The position numbers and the translations under genes are program-made. Below the pieces are notes generated by a model. It saw only the letters and a program-made list of their open reading frames with translations, was not told where the DNA came from and searched no databases. From Aradus depressus (taxonomy: Eukaryota; Arthropoda; Insecta; Hemiptera; Aradidae), in contig OY759219.1 in the NCBI GenBank assembly GCA_963662175.1, forward strand, positions 30,360,908 to 30,424,907: a stretch of DNA of 64,000 nucleotides, written 5' to 3'. Shown here one piece after another: positions 52,828 through 63,212 of this stretch. Each line of letters starts with the position of its first letter. Position 1 is the first letter of the stretch.

Positions 52828-53575
52828 ACAGAATAGGCACAAGAGACAGTGAAAAGAACGGGACATACTTTAGAGAGAGGAGACAGATGCAGGAAGAACA
52901 CAAAAGAGGGAACGGCTTGTTTTGAATATCAAGGTCCGAGCATTCCGAAAGAGGGAGAGCGAATCTTATGGATGATCTGTCACTATGGGTTCAACCCCTT
53001 TCAATGGACAGACCCAAGGAAGTCATCCTAATTTGTCAACTTTGGATGTTTTCTTCATCCTGACACACTCACTTTTAGACTTATGAACATCTCTGAGTAT
53101 GTATGGGAAGCGTCCCGAGATTCTTGATGATCTAAATACACTTAAGTAAATCTCAAACAACAACTTCTTGATGTAACGGAAATAGCGTTTTGGATGTGAT
53201 TATGACCATTTTCGCGATGTTGTCTATTTGTGAACGTTGTGAGCGCTCTACCGCAAAAACGATTGTAGCTATGAACTTCAAAATTGGAATGAAGAGATCA
53301 CATGGTTTAACTTAAGTCTGATTAGATTTTGGAAGAAAATGGAGACCACTTTACTTGAGGATACTAAAATATATAATTTATACGGTATAGAATTTTTTGC
53401 AGATCGTTCAATTTTTGAGAATCCTACACATGTCATGAAATGTAGTTTTGAAAAACATATTCTTTGACCTTTGCGTGATTTAACCGAAAACGGTTAGTCC
53501 TATCGAAAAATTGTTTAACCAAAAAAGTTGATTATTAAATTTGCGATGCCTATTGTGTCCTCAGATTTGAGATGG
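52828..53575. repeat. unclassified dispersed repeat, copy 1
   Basis: GATAGAATAGGCACAAGAGA begins the homologous stretch with 55743-56570. Shared blocks include GAGGAGACAGATGCAGGAAG, CATTCCGAAAGAGGGAGAGC and GTTCAACCCCTTTCAATGGA with very few differences, then more diverged CGCAAAAACGATTGTAG and CGAAAACGGTTAGTCCTATC. No frame is conserved. This copy has lost ~60 bp near 53020 that copy 2 keeps. Confidence 0.75.
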
Positions 53576-53639
53576 GATCAATAAGACCAAAGTGGTAGCG
53601 CCTCAAAGAATAATAAAAATAAATTTCTGTTGTAGTTAT

Positions 53640-53982
53640 TATGATTCATGCCCGGGCTTTTAACTACGAGGTCATATCGCCCATTACCTGAGCACTCTTT
53701 CGTTGCCCTGGTGGACATGAGCCCTATACTATACATGACTCTACTGTGGGATTCGTAAATTTTGCGTAACCTAATTTTTATTCACCTAGAACAGGGGTCA
53801 TTAAAGAGTATACCTGACATTGTACTGGCTCGGGACCATCGCTTAACGTTCCATACGAAGGATGGCGTGCTTAAGTTTATTTTACTTCCCGGTTAAATTA
53901 ACTAAGGGCCTTGGTCGGGTTTCGAACCCACGTTCTTGAGCTCAGAAGGCAAGCACGCATACCACTGAGTTACCGGCGCCCT
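53640..53982 (-). repeat. tRNA-derived SINE
   Basis: TTATGATTCATGCCCGGGCT through GGTTTCGAACCCACGTTCTT to GAGTTACCGGCGCCC. Complete apart from the missing AACCT tail; a small local insertion at 53730-53738. Confidence 0.92.
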
Positions 53983-54394
53983 CTGTATAATTATATAATT
54001 ATATATAATATTTCTAAAAAACAACGTCTTTTATTTTTATGATAGAATAGTTTTCATTAAACATTTCATTGTGAAAGCTAATTGTGAAAGCAAGTACTCT
54101 AACCTGCAGTTTTCTCCGACAGATTTGTCTTGTTATATCATTAGGTCGGGACGACAGTCAGTTTACTGCGTCGTTAAGACATTATCTTTTTCCCAGGATC
54201 TGATGTATCTCTTTATTTTGAGAATTATCTCTTTTTTTAAAATTATCTCTAATATCCGACTTCCTTCAGCATTAGTCTGTACGGTACAATTGAACTTTTT
54301 TTTTCTTTTTAGCGTTATTAATTTTAGATTTTTATTTAAGATTTTAATTTTTTTCTCAGGTATATAAGGTGTAGGGGAAGTTAGTCTGAGTGAG
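53983..54394. other. unassigned AT-rich DNA
   Basis: A 98-codon plus frame (54071-54367) becomes phenylalanine- and isoleucine-rich from T-rich DNA and is not a credible gene. Confidence 0.4.
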
Positions 54395-54590
54395 AGCGCG
54401 CCATTCAGAAGTAGCTAGACTACTGAACTAAGGATCGGGGATTCGAAACCCAGCCGAGCACGTCGTCCTTTGGATGGGACGTTAAGCGATGAGCCCGAGC
54501 CTGTGCTATGTCAGATACTCGTCAAAGACTCTTTTACCTTTGATAACTAAATCTGAGTAGGCAAAAATGAGGACTTCTATTGGAGATCTA
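54395..54590 (+). repeat. degenerate tRNA-derived SINE
   Basis: GGGGATTCGAAACCCAGCCG keeps the T-arm; GTCGTCCTTTGGATGGGACG and TTAAGCGATGAGCCCGAGCC the body. The hairpin block is missing. Confidence 0.75.
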
Positions 54591-54619
54591 ACAGGGAAAG
54601 TACAAGACCATTGGATGCT

Positions 54620-55385
54620 TCGGTCCCTATCTATAATGAATACTCCCGATAAAATGAATATAACGACACGAAATTTTATATTTGTGTACAGAATGAGGCT
54701 TTTACTTCCTGAACTAAAGTATAGAGAAAGTCATGTAATCGGTCAACAATTTTATACGAATAAAATATGAAGAAAAAAATGGCTGTCTGTCTGTGTGTCA
54801 CGATAACTCCCGATAGAATGAATGTGTCGACACGAAATTTTGGATGTGGATCCAGAATCCTCTAGCGACGACATCTATTGTTTTTCAGCCAAATAGACCA
54901 AAAGAATGGGGAGGAGGCTCAATGCAAAAATGCCAATAACCGCCGATGAAATGCAATTATCGACATGAAATTTAGGATGAGGATTTAGGAGCCCGCATAT
55001 TACTCAACTGTTGAATATTAGCGCAAACGGTAAATGGTCGAATATGGCTGAAACCTGCCTCTGCAAAATAAACTAAGCGTGGGCTACAAATTTTTTTTTT
55101 TTTTATAAGGGGTTCTCAGGGTTCTAGATGTATATTTAGAACCCCTCCAGGACAACACCTATTCATTTTCAGCCAAATCGACCAATGGAAAAAGAATATA
55201 TCGACATGATATTTTATATGTTAATCCAAAACCCCACAAGGACGACATGTATACATTTTTTGGCTAATCGACCAGAAATGTATCACCACGAAATATAGTA
55301 TGGGGGTTCATAAGTCCCTGATTGGGTTAATAGTGAGAGCAAAACGGCCTTTTTTTTTTTTTACTCCAGAGCCTAAAAATTTCAA
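54620..55385 (+). repeat. family A, several modules in tandem
   Basis: CCTGAACTAAAGTATAGAGA start at 54711, the CGATAGAATGAATGTGTCGA module at 54810, AAATGCAATTATCGACATGA at 54950, then further modules at 55130 and 55200, with (T)13 at 55091 and 55350. Confidence 0.65.
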
Positions 55386-55742
55386 GTTCATACTTCAAGT
55401 TCTATCTTTGGAAATTGTGACAGCAAACATTCTACCAGTGGGTCCCATGGGGTAACGGTACGGATACCCGTCCTATAGAAAGAACTAAACATCCTTGCTT
55501 CAGAATACAAGACCCTTGTATGACTAGTGGGGAGTCTGTTTTTAAAATACCCCTCCAGATGTGGGCACAACAGAAGCAAACCACAGTGATGACATAAATC
55601 ATACCGTAATTAGGGGCTGTTTGGAAATATGGTGGTGCTACCTTGTGGAAAGCTTGCGAGTCAAAGGCTGGCATACCCTTTGGTGCTCAGGGTCATAAAT
55701 TGAGGGTTTCAATGCCCATGGGCACAAGGGGAGGGGGGGGGG
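55386..55742. other. unassigned DNA
   Basis: Two overlapping minus frames (55388-55674) are not recognised. A G-run precedes the repeat at 55727-55742. Confidence 0.35.
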
Positions 55743-56575
55743 ATAGAATAGGCACAAGAGCCAGTGAAAAGAACGGGGCATATTTTAGAGAGAGGAGACA
55801 GATGCAGGAAGAACACAAAAGAGGGAACGGCTTATTTTGAATATCAAGGTCCGAGCATTCCGAAAGAGGGAGAGCGAATCTTATGGATGATCTGTCACTA
55901 TGGGTTCAACCCCTTTCAATGGACAGACCCAAGTCATCCTCTCTGGGGCTTATCTTGAAAAGAAGTCGTTAATGTACTTACTTTAGCGTGTTCCTAATTT
56001 GTCAACTTTGGAAGTTTTCTTCATCCAGACCTTGCACAAACTCACTTTTAGACTTATGAACATCTCTGAGAATGTATGGGAAGGCGTCCCAAGATTTTTG
56101 ATGATCTAAATCATTTAAGTAAATCTCAAACAAATAGCGTTACGAAAGCGGTTATCAAAATTCGTTTCTATGCTTTACAATGTAACATTACTTTGAAATA
56201 TTTCCGAATAAATCCGAGATCGATGTTTCAAGGTCACCTGAATATGTTTTGACCATTTTCGCAATGATGATCTGTGTGTGATTGGAAATTGCGAGCGTTG
56301 TAACGCAAAAACGATTCTAGAGGTATGAATTTAAAATTCGGAATGAAGAGGTCATATGTGCTAACTTACTGAATTTTTTGCAGGTCATCCGGTTTTGTTA
56401 ACATGCCGAAATCCGTCCTGAAATATTTTGAAACATACATATTTTTAGACATTTTCCGGGATTCAGCCGAAAACGGTTAGTCTTATCGAAAAATTGGTTC
56501 TTACCGAAAATGTTCCTTATTAAATTTCAATGCCTAATGTGTCCTCAGATTTGAGATAGGATTAATACGACCAAT
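55743..56575. repeat. unclassified dispersed repeat, copy 2
   Basis: Starts GATAGAATAGGCACAAGAGC; nearly identical to copy 1 for the first ~190 bp, then carries GGGGCTTATCTTGAAAAGAA absent from copy 1. Ends around GATTTGAGATAGGATTAATA, as copy 1 does at 53566. Loosely related sequences occur near 35.7 and 61.1 kb (GTTTGTCCTATCGAAAA). Confidence 0.75.
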
Positions 56576-57326
56576 TTTGTAGCGCTTCAAAGAATGAAAA
56601 AAATAAAAAATAAACATATTTCAAAATTTAAATTTTATCGCGGAGGGAGGAATTATAGAATATGTTTTTAACTATTGGTTTTTAAATATAATTTTTTTAT
56701 TTAATTGTCTCTTGTCTATCTTCTCCATTGCCCGCAGTCTGCACAAAGAGACCGTTTCTTGCAAATTGCTTGCAATGGATTGTTCCACATATGGATTCCA
56801 TTTCCGTTTCTCATTTTGTACATCCTTCTATTGTTTGTCGCATTTTGTATCCTATTTCTTGTATGGTTGGCTATTTCTTGTACGGTTGGCTATTTCTTGA
56901 CTGCTTACTCCTTTCCCACCTAAATGGTTGCTCTGACCAAATCAGTAAATATTACTGTTCGCTATGTCCAAGTAAGGTTTTACGCTTTTTCCTTTGAAAG
57001 CAGACCTAATAAAGCTTTTCAACGGTTCGACCAACCACAATGACGAATTGTGGGTTTAGCTGGTCTGAAACAATAACCAATTGTTCGCCGTTCGAGGTTG
57101 GGGAAAGTGATAGGTTGCAAAAACCATTGTTCGATTTATGGTCAAACTCGGACTAGTCTCGTACATTTGTTTTTTCATTTTTTTTCAGACAATCGGACCA
57201 TTTCATAATGTTTGCCCATGGGTTTTATTTGTTTATTTTTCTTTTTCAATGGAAAAAATGACTGATAAATGTTCGGCATCGTTTAAAGGGGAATTAATAT
57301 TAAAGTTATACATTATAAAAAAAATA
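56576..57326. other. unassigned DNA with a short tandem repeat
   Basis: TATTTCTTGTATGGTTGGC is repeated 2.5 times at 56849-56905. Frames of 60-89 codons overlap in all three phases and look like artefacts of this T-rich DNA. Confidence 0.45.
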
Positions 57327-57603
57327 GTTATTATGCCTCATATCCTGGCTTTAATTGCAGGTCATATCGTCTATTACCAGAGTGTTCTTTCGTAGTTCTT
57401 TGGACAAGAGCCCAATCTTACAATGGGAGTCCTAAATTTTGCCCATCTAAATTTTTATTCACCTAAGATATGTCTTTAACAAGTACCTGACATCGTACAA
57501 GCTCGGGACCTTCGCTCAATCCGAAGGACCTCTCAAATAAAAAACCAATGGACCTCGCCCTGGTTCCGAACCCGTGATTTTGAGCACAGTAAGTAAAAAG
57601 CTA
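57327..57603 (-). repeat. degenerate tRNA-derived SINE
   Basis: TTATGCCTCATATCCTGGCT, AATGGGAGTCCTAAATTTTG and CCGAACCCGTGATTTTGAGC keep the order of a minus copy with many small deletions. An old copy. Confidence 0.8.
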
Positions 57604-58064
57604 CAGAATATAATGAAAATAAAATCCCTAGTGTTAATAAATGCAATAGATACTATATACGACGGGGTTAGAATCAAAGTGGTCTAAGTGACATTTTTAA
57701 AACTTTGAAGAAACTGTGCATTAAGTTCTTAACTGATTTAAAAAATCTATAATTTATCGAAACCGGAAATATTTTGTCTTCTGCTTTTATGGTGAAAGTT
57801 GCTGTTAGCAAACCATAAAATTGGATAAAAATCTTAATTTCATGATCACTATTGATATGTTTAAGTTACTTGTTCATATCACCAAAATGTGATTTGTCAC
57901 TAGATCTCTGCATTGGCTAGGATTTCACTTGTACAACTTTTTTTCCTGAACAGAACTATCATTTTTGTACCCAATTATGTACTTAACGAAAAATTTTCAA
58001 ATCACTTGGACCATTTTGATTCTAACCCCGTCATGTATAATTTTACCATACTAAAATATGTATA
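57604..58064. other. unassigned AT-rich DNA
   Basis: The motif GGGGTTAGAATCAAAGTGGT (57664) and its approximate inverse ACCATTTTGATTCTAACCCC (58009) face each other, suggesting a ~365-bp element with inverted ends (GACGGGGTTAGAAT / ATTCTAACCCCGTC). Non-coding. Confidence 0.55.
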
Positions 58065-58560
58065 CGTAATAAGTATTTCCGACCCCCTGATTCCAAAAAT
58101 GAATAAAAATTACTTGTGAACATAATAACTCTCATTAGAATGCATATATCGACATGAAATTTAATATGTGTACTCAGAACTGCATAAGAACACAACATAA
58201 ACCCATACAATTTTTATAACTGCCAATGCATGTATCGTTATGGATTTTTATATGGAAATTTAAAACCTTATTACAACAATACTTATTTTTCTGCAAATCG
58301 GCCTTGAGGAAGAGAGGATTTGTCGGAGAGGGATAGGTTGAGACCTATTTATTTTTAGGCGAAATCCGAATGGGTGAATGAGCAAGGGGGCGTGCCAATT
58401 CTGAATAACTATCGATTCGAAATTTAGTAGGAGGTTTCAGGCATCTCTAATTGAGTCAACTATTGATTAAAACAGTCGATTAGTGTCTGAGGGAGAGCGA
58501 CACATTTTATTAATTCGTGATGGGGAAGTACTTTGCCGGTGATGTAGCATCACCGACGAT
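58065..58560 (+). repeat. family A copy
   Basis: TTCCGACCCCCTGATTCC, TCTCATTAGAATGCATATAT, module cores and the end GGGGAAGTACTTTGCCGGTG (58521). Confidence 0.65.
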
Positions 58561-59126
58561 TATGTCATTTTTTGTACCAGAAGGAAACTATCTACGCTCG
58601 GGAAATATAGCGAAATCGTGGTTAATTCAAGGCAACGTAAAAGAGCCTTGCAACATTGCATTCCATCTGCCATATTATATTTTATATGGTCCTAGACCAC
58701 CCAAGAACTGCATTGTTTATTATTTATATTATATTTATTACAATAAAGTCCATTAGCTTCATTTATTATTATAATTAAAAAGAAGCATCAACAAGAAAGG
58801 TCAATCTTCTCAGTGAAATCAAGAACAAGGTCACCACTACAAAGCTTACCTTTGTATCATATATAATAATAATAAGGATATAATATATAATGAAGGTCAT
58901 AACTCCTCAGCAACAAGGTATTCTTTACATGAAACTTTAAGGTCACCAGTCCTTGTTTGTCTTTGTCCAGTCCGGATCATTTATGAGCTATTACCGTGAG
59001 GAAGGAGGCCAAGTGGCGCAACTGCCGGCTATAAATGGAGACTGTTGGTTAACTTGTGTATGGGAACAGTTTCATGTTCATTGTAATGACAGAAACTATT
59101 CTAATAATGATTATGAATTGGAGTTC
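58561..59126. other. unassigned DNA
   Basis: No gene recognised. The stretch leads into the 156-bp repeat array. Confidence 0.4.
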
Positions 59127-59253
59127 ATGTAATGCATCAGGGAAAGGACTGACAGGACTATCTGATGAAGTTGCCCAGTTTGTCAATGTTTGCCCTAAGT
59201 TAGTCCTCATTTCCTTATCATTCCTTCTAAAACTAAAAGGACAGGAGAATTGA
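59127..59253 (+). repeat. outlying unit of the 156-bp tandem repeat
   Basis: CTGATGAAGTTGCCCAGTTT and CTCATTTCCTTATCATTCCT match the array units at 60.09-60.66 kb. The reading frame DEVAQFVNVCPKLVLISLSF is the same frame as in the array. It is more diverged and separated from the array by the mariner remnant. Confidence 0.75.
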
Positions 59254-59254
59254 G

Positions 59255-60046
59255 CTTTATTAGTCCGATTCGCGCGATTTTTTCGTGGTTGTGTTGGTAA
59301 ACATGTCTGAAAAGTATCTGTACATTGTTACCCAAACTAGATGTTTAGTCTGCTGTCAGCTGTCAAAGATGTTACATGTGTTTTAGTATGATCGGCGATT
59401 ATTTCTTTACAAAATGGATCAAAGAATTTGCAATAAATTTTGCTATAAGAATAGAAATAAAGTGCAGTAAAACTAGGGTTTACGAATGGTATAAGTAAGC
59501 GAAAAAAGCTAGACAAGTGCGGTCGAATGTGAAGGTCATGCTCACTGTGTTTTTCGATTTTAACGGCATAGTGTACCATGAATTTTTGCCTCAAGGTCAA
59601 ACGATCAATAAGGAATACTACCTACAAGTGCAACGCCGTTTGCGTGAAGCAATCCGAAAAAAAAAACGCCGGATTTGTGGCGAAACAATTCATGGCTTTT
59701 GCAGCACGATAATGCACCTGTTCACACTTCATTGCTTGTTCGTGAATTTTTGGCTAAAAACCACACTGTAATGATGCCCCAGCCTCCATATTCGCCAGAC
59801 ATGGCTCCGTGTGACTTTTTTCTGTTCCCAACAATAAAGAGAACCTTAAAGGGTCGTCGTTTCAAAAGCGTAGATGAGATTAAAAGCGCGTCGCTGAGAG
59901 AGCTAAATGCTATCCCAAAGATGGAGTCCAGAAGTGTTTTGGGGAATGGAAGAAGCGCTGGCATAATTGTATACTATCTAATAGCGACTATTTTGAACGG
60001 GATTACATAAAACCGAAAATTCCCGTTATTTTTTGAACACACCTCG
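59255..60046 (+). pseudogene. irritans-like mariner with large internal deletion
   Basis: The right end is TTTTTTGAACACACCTCG followed by TA (60047-60048). The transposase start MDQRICNKFCYKNRNK lies at 59414; soon after, RVYEWYK is followed directly by KARQVRSNVKVMLTVFFDF (59517 on). This joins the N-terminal helix-turn-helix part to the catalytic half and removes roughly 100 or more residues, including the first catalytic Asp (the TGDE region). The second Asp (LLQHDNAPVHT) and third (PPYSPDMAPCDFFLF) are visible; the spacing fits D34D. Frameshifts occur near 59660-59690 and 59925, so it is dead. The left inverted repeat was not found. Confidence 0.88.
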
Positions 60047-60059
60047 TACAGGAGTGATT

Positions 60060-60668
60060 TTCTACTGTATTAGTACTCCTACAAATGATAGAGACCATCG
60101 GGTGAAGTTGCCCAGTTTGTCCCCGTTTGCCCTCAGTTTGCCCCCGTTCAGACCTCATCTCCTTATCATTTTCCCTATATCCTGAAGGTCAGAGAGAGGA
60201 GGGCAGTACAGGAATGAACTTCCACTGTATTAGTGTTCCAAGTATAACAAATGACACGAGACCATCGGGTGAAGTTGCCCAGTTTGTCCCCGTTTGCCCC
60301 CGTCCAGGCCTCATCTCCTTATCATTCTCCCTATATCCTGAAGGTCAGGATGAGAAGGGCAGTACAGAAATGAACTTCCACTGTATTAGTGTTCCAAGTA
60401 TAACAAATGACACAAGACCATCGGGTGAAGTTGCCCAGATTGTCCCCGTTTGCCCTTGTCTAGACCTAATCTCCTTATCATTCTCTCTATATCCTGAAGG
60501 TCAGGATGAGAAGGGCAGTACAGAAATGAACTTCCACTGTATTAGTGTTCCAAGTATAACAAATGACACAAGACCATCGGGTGAAGTTGCCCAGTTTGTC
60601 CCCGTTTGCCCTCAGTTTGCCCTTGTCCAGCCCTCATACCCTGGTGTAATAGACAGTCACTGTGACTA
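60060..60668 (+). repeat. 156-bp tandem repeat with continuous reading frame
   Basis: The phrase ACCATCGGGTGAAGTTGCCC lies at 60094, 60261, 60417 and 60573: periods 167, 156 and 156 bp. 156 is a multiple of three, and the plus frame is open across the whole array (60127-60669), giving 52-residue repeats with GEVAQFVPVCP and LISLSFSLYPEGQ. The 167-bp step is due to a small duplication of CCGTTTGCCC-like sequence. I recognise no protein family; the frame begins inside a unit and has no clear promoter. Confidence 0.9.
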
Positions 60669-61169
60669 ATGGTTGCACCACCCCTATTTGACAGCTTTGG
60701 TAAACAACCCTCTTCAGCCGTCCACATCATTTTTCTTTTTTCCTACCAACTTGTTACTTATTATATTTTTTTTCGAATTTTTTTTTCTTTGTCTCAAACT
60801 TAATTTATTAACAGTCTGCAGTTCATTAATAAATCACGATAAACTTCTGACAGTGCAGGAGTATAGGAGGACTTACCGTATGCAAGGATGTGCCTGTGAG
60901 CTCAACTGCAACTATAAGACACTGACTACCTTCTTTATTTCGGCCCCTAATTTATTTTTTCCAACAAACAGTTCATACTTATGACCAAATTAAAAATTTC
61001 TTAATATAAAAGTTGTAGAAAAAAGTAAAAAGCACATTTGGGAGATATATGCCGAAAACAGTTTTAAAAAGACGTTTCGAAACTTTTTTTTTTTTAGTAT
61101 GTTGCTTTATTTACTCGAAAGCGGTTTGTCCTATCGAAAATTTGTTTTGAAAATTTTTAATATATGTGG
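60669..61169. other. unassigned AT-rich DNA
   Basis: A 103-codon plus frame (60673-60984) is driven by T-rich codons and is not recognised. CTCGAAAGCGGTTTGTCCTA near 61111 is a scrap of the unclassified 53/56-kb repeat. Confidence 0.4.
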
Positions 61170-61542
61170 TTTTGGATACACATATAAAATTTCGTTTCGA
61201 TACATTCATTCTCTCAGAAGTTATTGTGTTCATAGATACACAGATCCTGTTTGTCTGTCCTTCTGTGAACATGATAACGCATAGAATGGATGTATCGACA
61301 CGAAATTTAATGTAAGAACCCAGAACCCTATAAGGACCTATTAGTTCTCAGTCAAATCGAAGGGAGGAGGGGATTAGGGTGATATTTAATACAAACATTT
61401 GAATAATTGCCGTTGTAATGAATGTATTGACACGAAATTTCATTAATAAATTCAGATCCCTATAAGGGATGACACCTATTAATTTGCAGCGGAGTCAGAC
61501 GAAGAGAGGGGATCTGAGACAGGCCCAACACAAAAACTAAAA
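61170..61542. repeat. family A, inverted piece then plus piece
   Basis: Inverted CGATACATTCATTCTCTCAG (61199), then plus GTCTGTCCTTCTGTGAACAT, GTATCGACACGAAATTTAAT and GTAATGAATGTATTGACACG. Head-to-head, as at 7885-8209. Confidence 0.65.
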
Positions 61543-61870
61543 GGTTAGCGGTCATGCCCGGGCTTTAACTACGAGGTCATATCGCCTACTACCAGAGCGC
61601 TCTTTCGTCACTCTGGTGGACATGAGCCCGACTCTACTATGGGAGTCCTAAATTTTGCCTACCCTAAATTTTTATTGAACTAGGATAGGGGTCTTTAACG
61701 AGTACCTGACATCGTAAAGGATCGGGACTATCGCTTAACGTCCCATCCAAAGGACGGCGTGCTTAAGTTTATTTTACCTCCCAAATAAAATAAACTAAGG
61801 GCCTCGGTCGGGTTACGAAACCACGACCTTGAGCTCAGAAGTTAAGCACACCACTGAGCTACCGGCGCCC
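61543..61870 (-). repeat. tRNA-derived SINE
   Basis: GTCATGCCCGGGCTTTAACT to GAGCTACCGGCGCCC, with AGGTTAG as a remnant of the tail. Flanks CAAAAACT (61531 and 61875) look like a short duplication. Part of the anticodon-side head (GCATA) is lost. Confidence 0.92.
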
Positions 61871-62005
61871 TCTCAAAAACTTATATAACTACCGATGTAA
61901 TGCCGAATGTATCGGCATGAAATTAAGCATGACTCTTCAGAAGCCACTATATAAGTCAGATATGAGTAGTTCTTGCTGGGGAAGAACATAGCAGTTCATT
62001 CACCG
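61871..62005 (+). repeat. family A fragment
   Basis: ACCGATGTAATGCCGAATGT, ATCGGCATGAAATTAAGCAT and TGCTGGGGAAGAACATAGCA. Confidence 0.6.
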
Positions 62006-62571
62006 TACTTACCGTTTCATTTCGGTGCATGCTTTGTTGGTTTCTCCCATCTTGGCATGATGTCTTCCTGTTTTTTTTTTTTTTTTTTTTACTTCTATAC
62101 AAATGCCATTATAAAAATGCAGAAAACCGCTGTAAACATCCGCTTTGTGTTAACTAGTGTCATTCGAGTACCAGAACGTGTCTGAACTAAACTCGTAAAA
62201 AAATTTTATTTATATTTTATAGTTTTCTATCTTTCTATCGCTTTATTATATGCATTTTTTTAATGTAAACATTTCCTTTGCTTATTCTTATTTGTATTTT
62301 TTTTAATTTGTTATTTAATTTTTATTATTTTTATTTTACAGGTAAGTGAAATGATAGTTCGTGACTCGTAACTTAAAAGGAATGAAATTACAGTAGTTCT
62401 CCAGGTAAACTCTCTTTGTATTTTTTTTTGTCCTGTGTGTATTTTAAATTAATTTTTAATGAGTTTGATGTTACATATTTCTATGGCTTGTGAGTAAGCT
62501 TTTAAAATTTTATTTGATTTTAAATTTTAAATTGGAGGATAATCATGAGCTTTATTTTCATTTTTGTTTTT
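62006..62571. other. unassigned AT-rich DNA
   Basis: T-tract at 62070-62090. No gene recognised. Confidence 0.4.
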
Positions 62572-62602
62572 ACTTCCCCTGATATACGAAGTATAGAGGA
62601 TA
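62572..62602 (+). repeat. family A start, cut by a Helitron
   Basis: CTTCCCCTGATATACGAAGT at 62573, then ATAGAGGATA directly before the Helitron end. The copy does not visibly resume in register after 63031. Confidence 0.65.
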
Positions 62603-63031
62603 CTAGCAGTAATATCCGGCGTTGCCCGGGGAACTTATAGTCCTTCAACTGTAGTAACGCTAGCTTTAGAGCTAAAACTAATTTATTCAAAAAGATTTCT
62701 CATTAATCGTTGCAATGGTTTTCGAGTTACAAAGATTGCGTGAGTGTATGCTGGGATGGACCAGGGGTTGATTAAAAAATAGACCTTAACCTTCCGGTAG
62801 ATAAAACTTATCTATTCAAAAAGATTCCTCATTAATCATTGCAGTGGTTTTTGAGTTACAAAGATTGCGTGGGTGGATGCTGGGATGAACCAGATATTGA
62901 GGTACTAATACGCCTATAACCTTCCGCAGACGATGACGAAAAAAAAAAAAAATAAAAATAATAAAATCCATCAAGCCGTTGGTGAGTTATAGCGGTACAA
63001 CGCACAGACATTTTCAGCTTTATATATATGA
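62603..63031 (-). mobile_element. non-autonomous Helitron, copy 3, shortened
   Basis: On the minus strand it starts TCATATATATAAAGCTGAAA and ends in the hairpin CCCCGGGCAACGCCGG and CTAG at 62603-62606, with A and T flanks (63032 and 62602 complemented). It keeps both internal modules but lacks the ~100 bp before the terminal hairpin present in copies 1 and 2. Confidence 0.85.
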
Positions 63032-63059
63032 TAATTTATAATCGATGTATAATGTATAA

Positions 63060-63212
63060 TCGATGATTTTTCATGTTTTTCGTTCCCTTGATTCATATTG
63101 AATTTTCAGCCAAATCACTCAAATGGAATGGAAGGGCTTAACTCAAAATTAATAATCTCCGATGTAATGAATCTATCGACACGAGTCCCTTTGTAAGTCT
63201 ACTATTCACCAT
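63060..63212 (+). repeat. family A fragment
   Basis: GATTTTTCATGTTTTTCGTT, ATTTTCAGCCAAATCACTCA and GATGTAATGAATCTATCGAC. Confidence 0.55.

Noticed and set aside
54071..54367. 98-codon plus-strand frame that looks like a membrane protein
   Set aside because: The hydrophobic composition follows from T-rich DNA; there is no conserved motif, signal or flanking structure.
60542..60730. 62-codon minus frame in the 156-bp array
   Set aside because: It is antisense to the tandem repeat and does not persist through all units.
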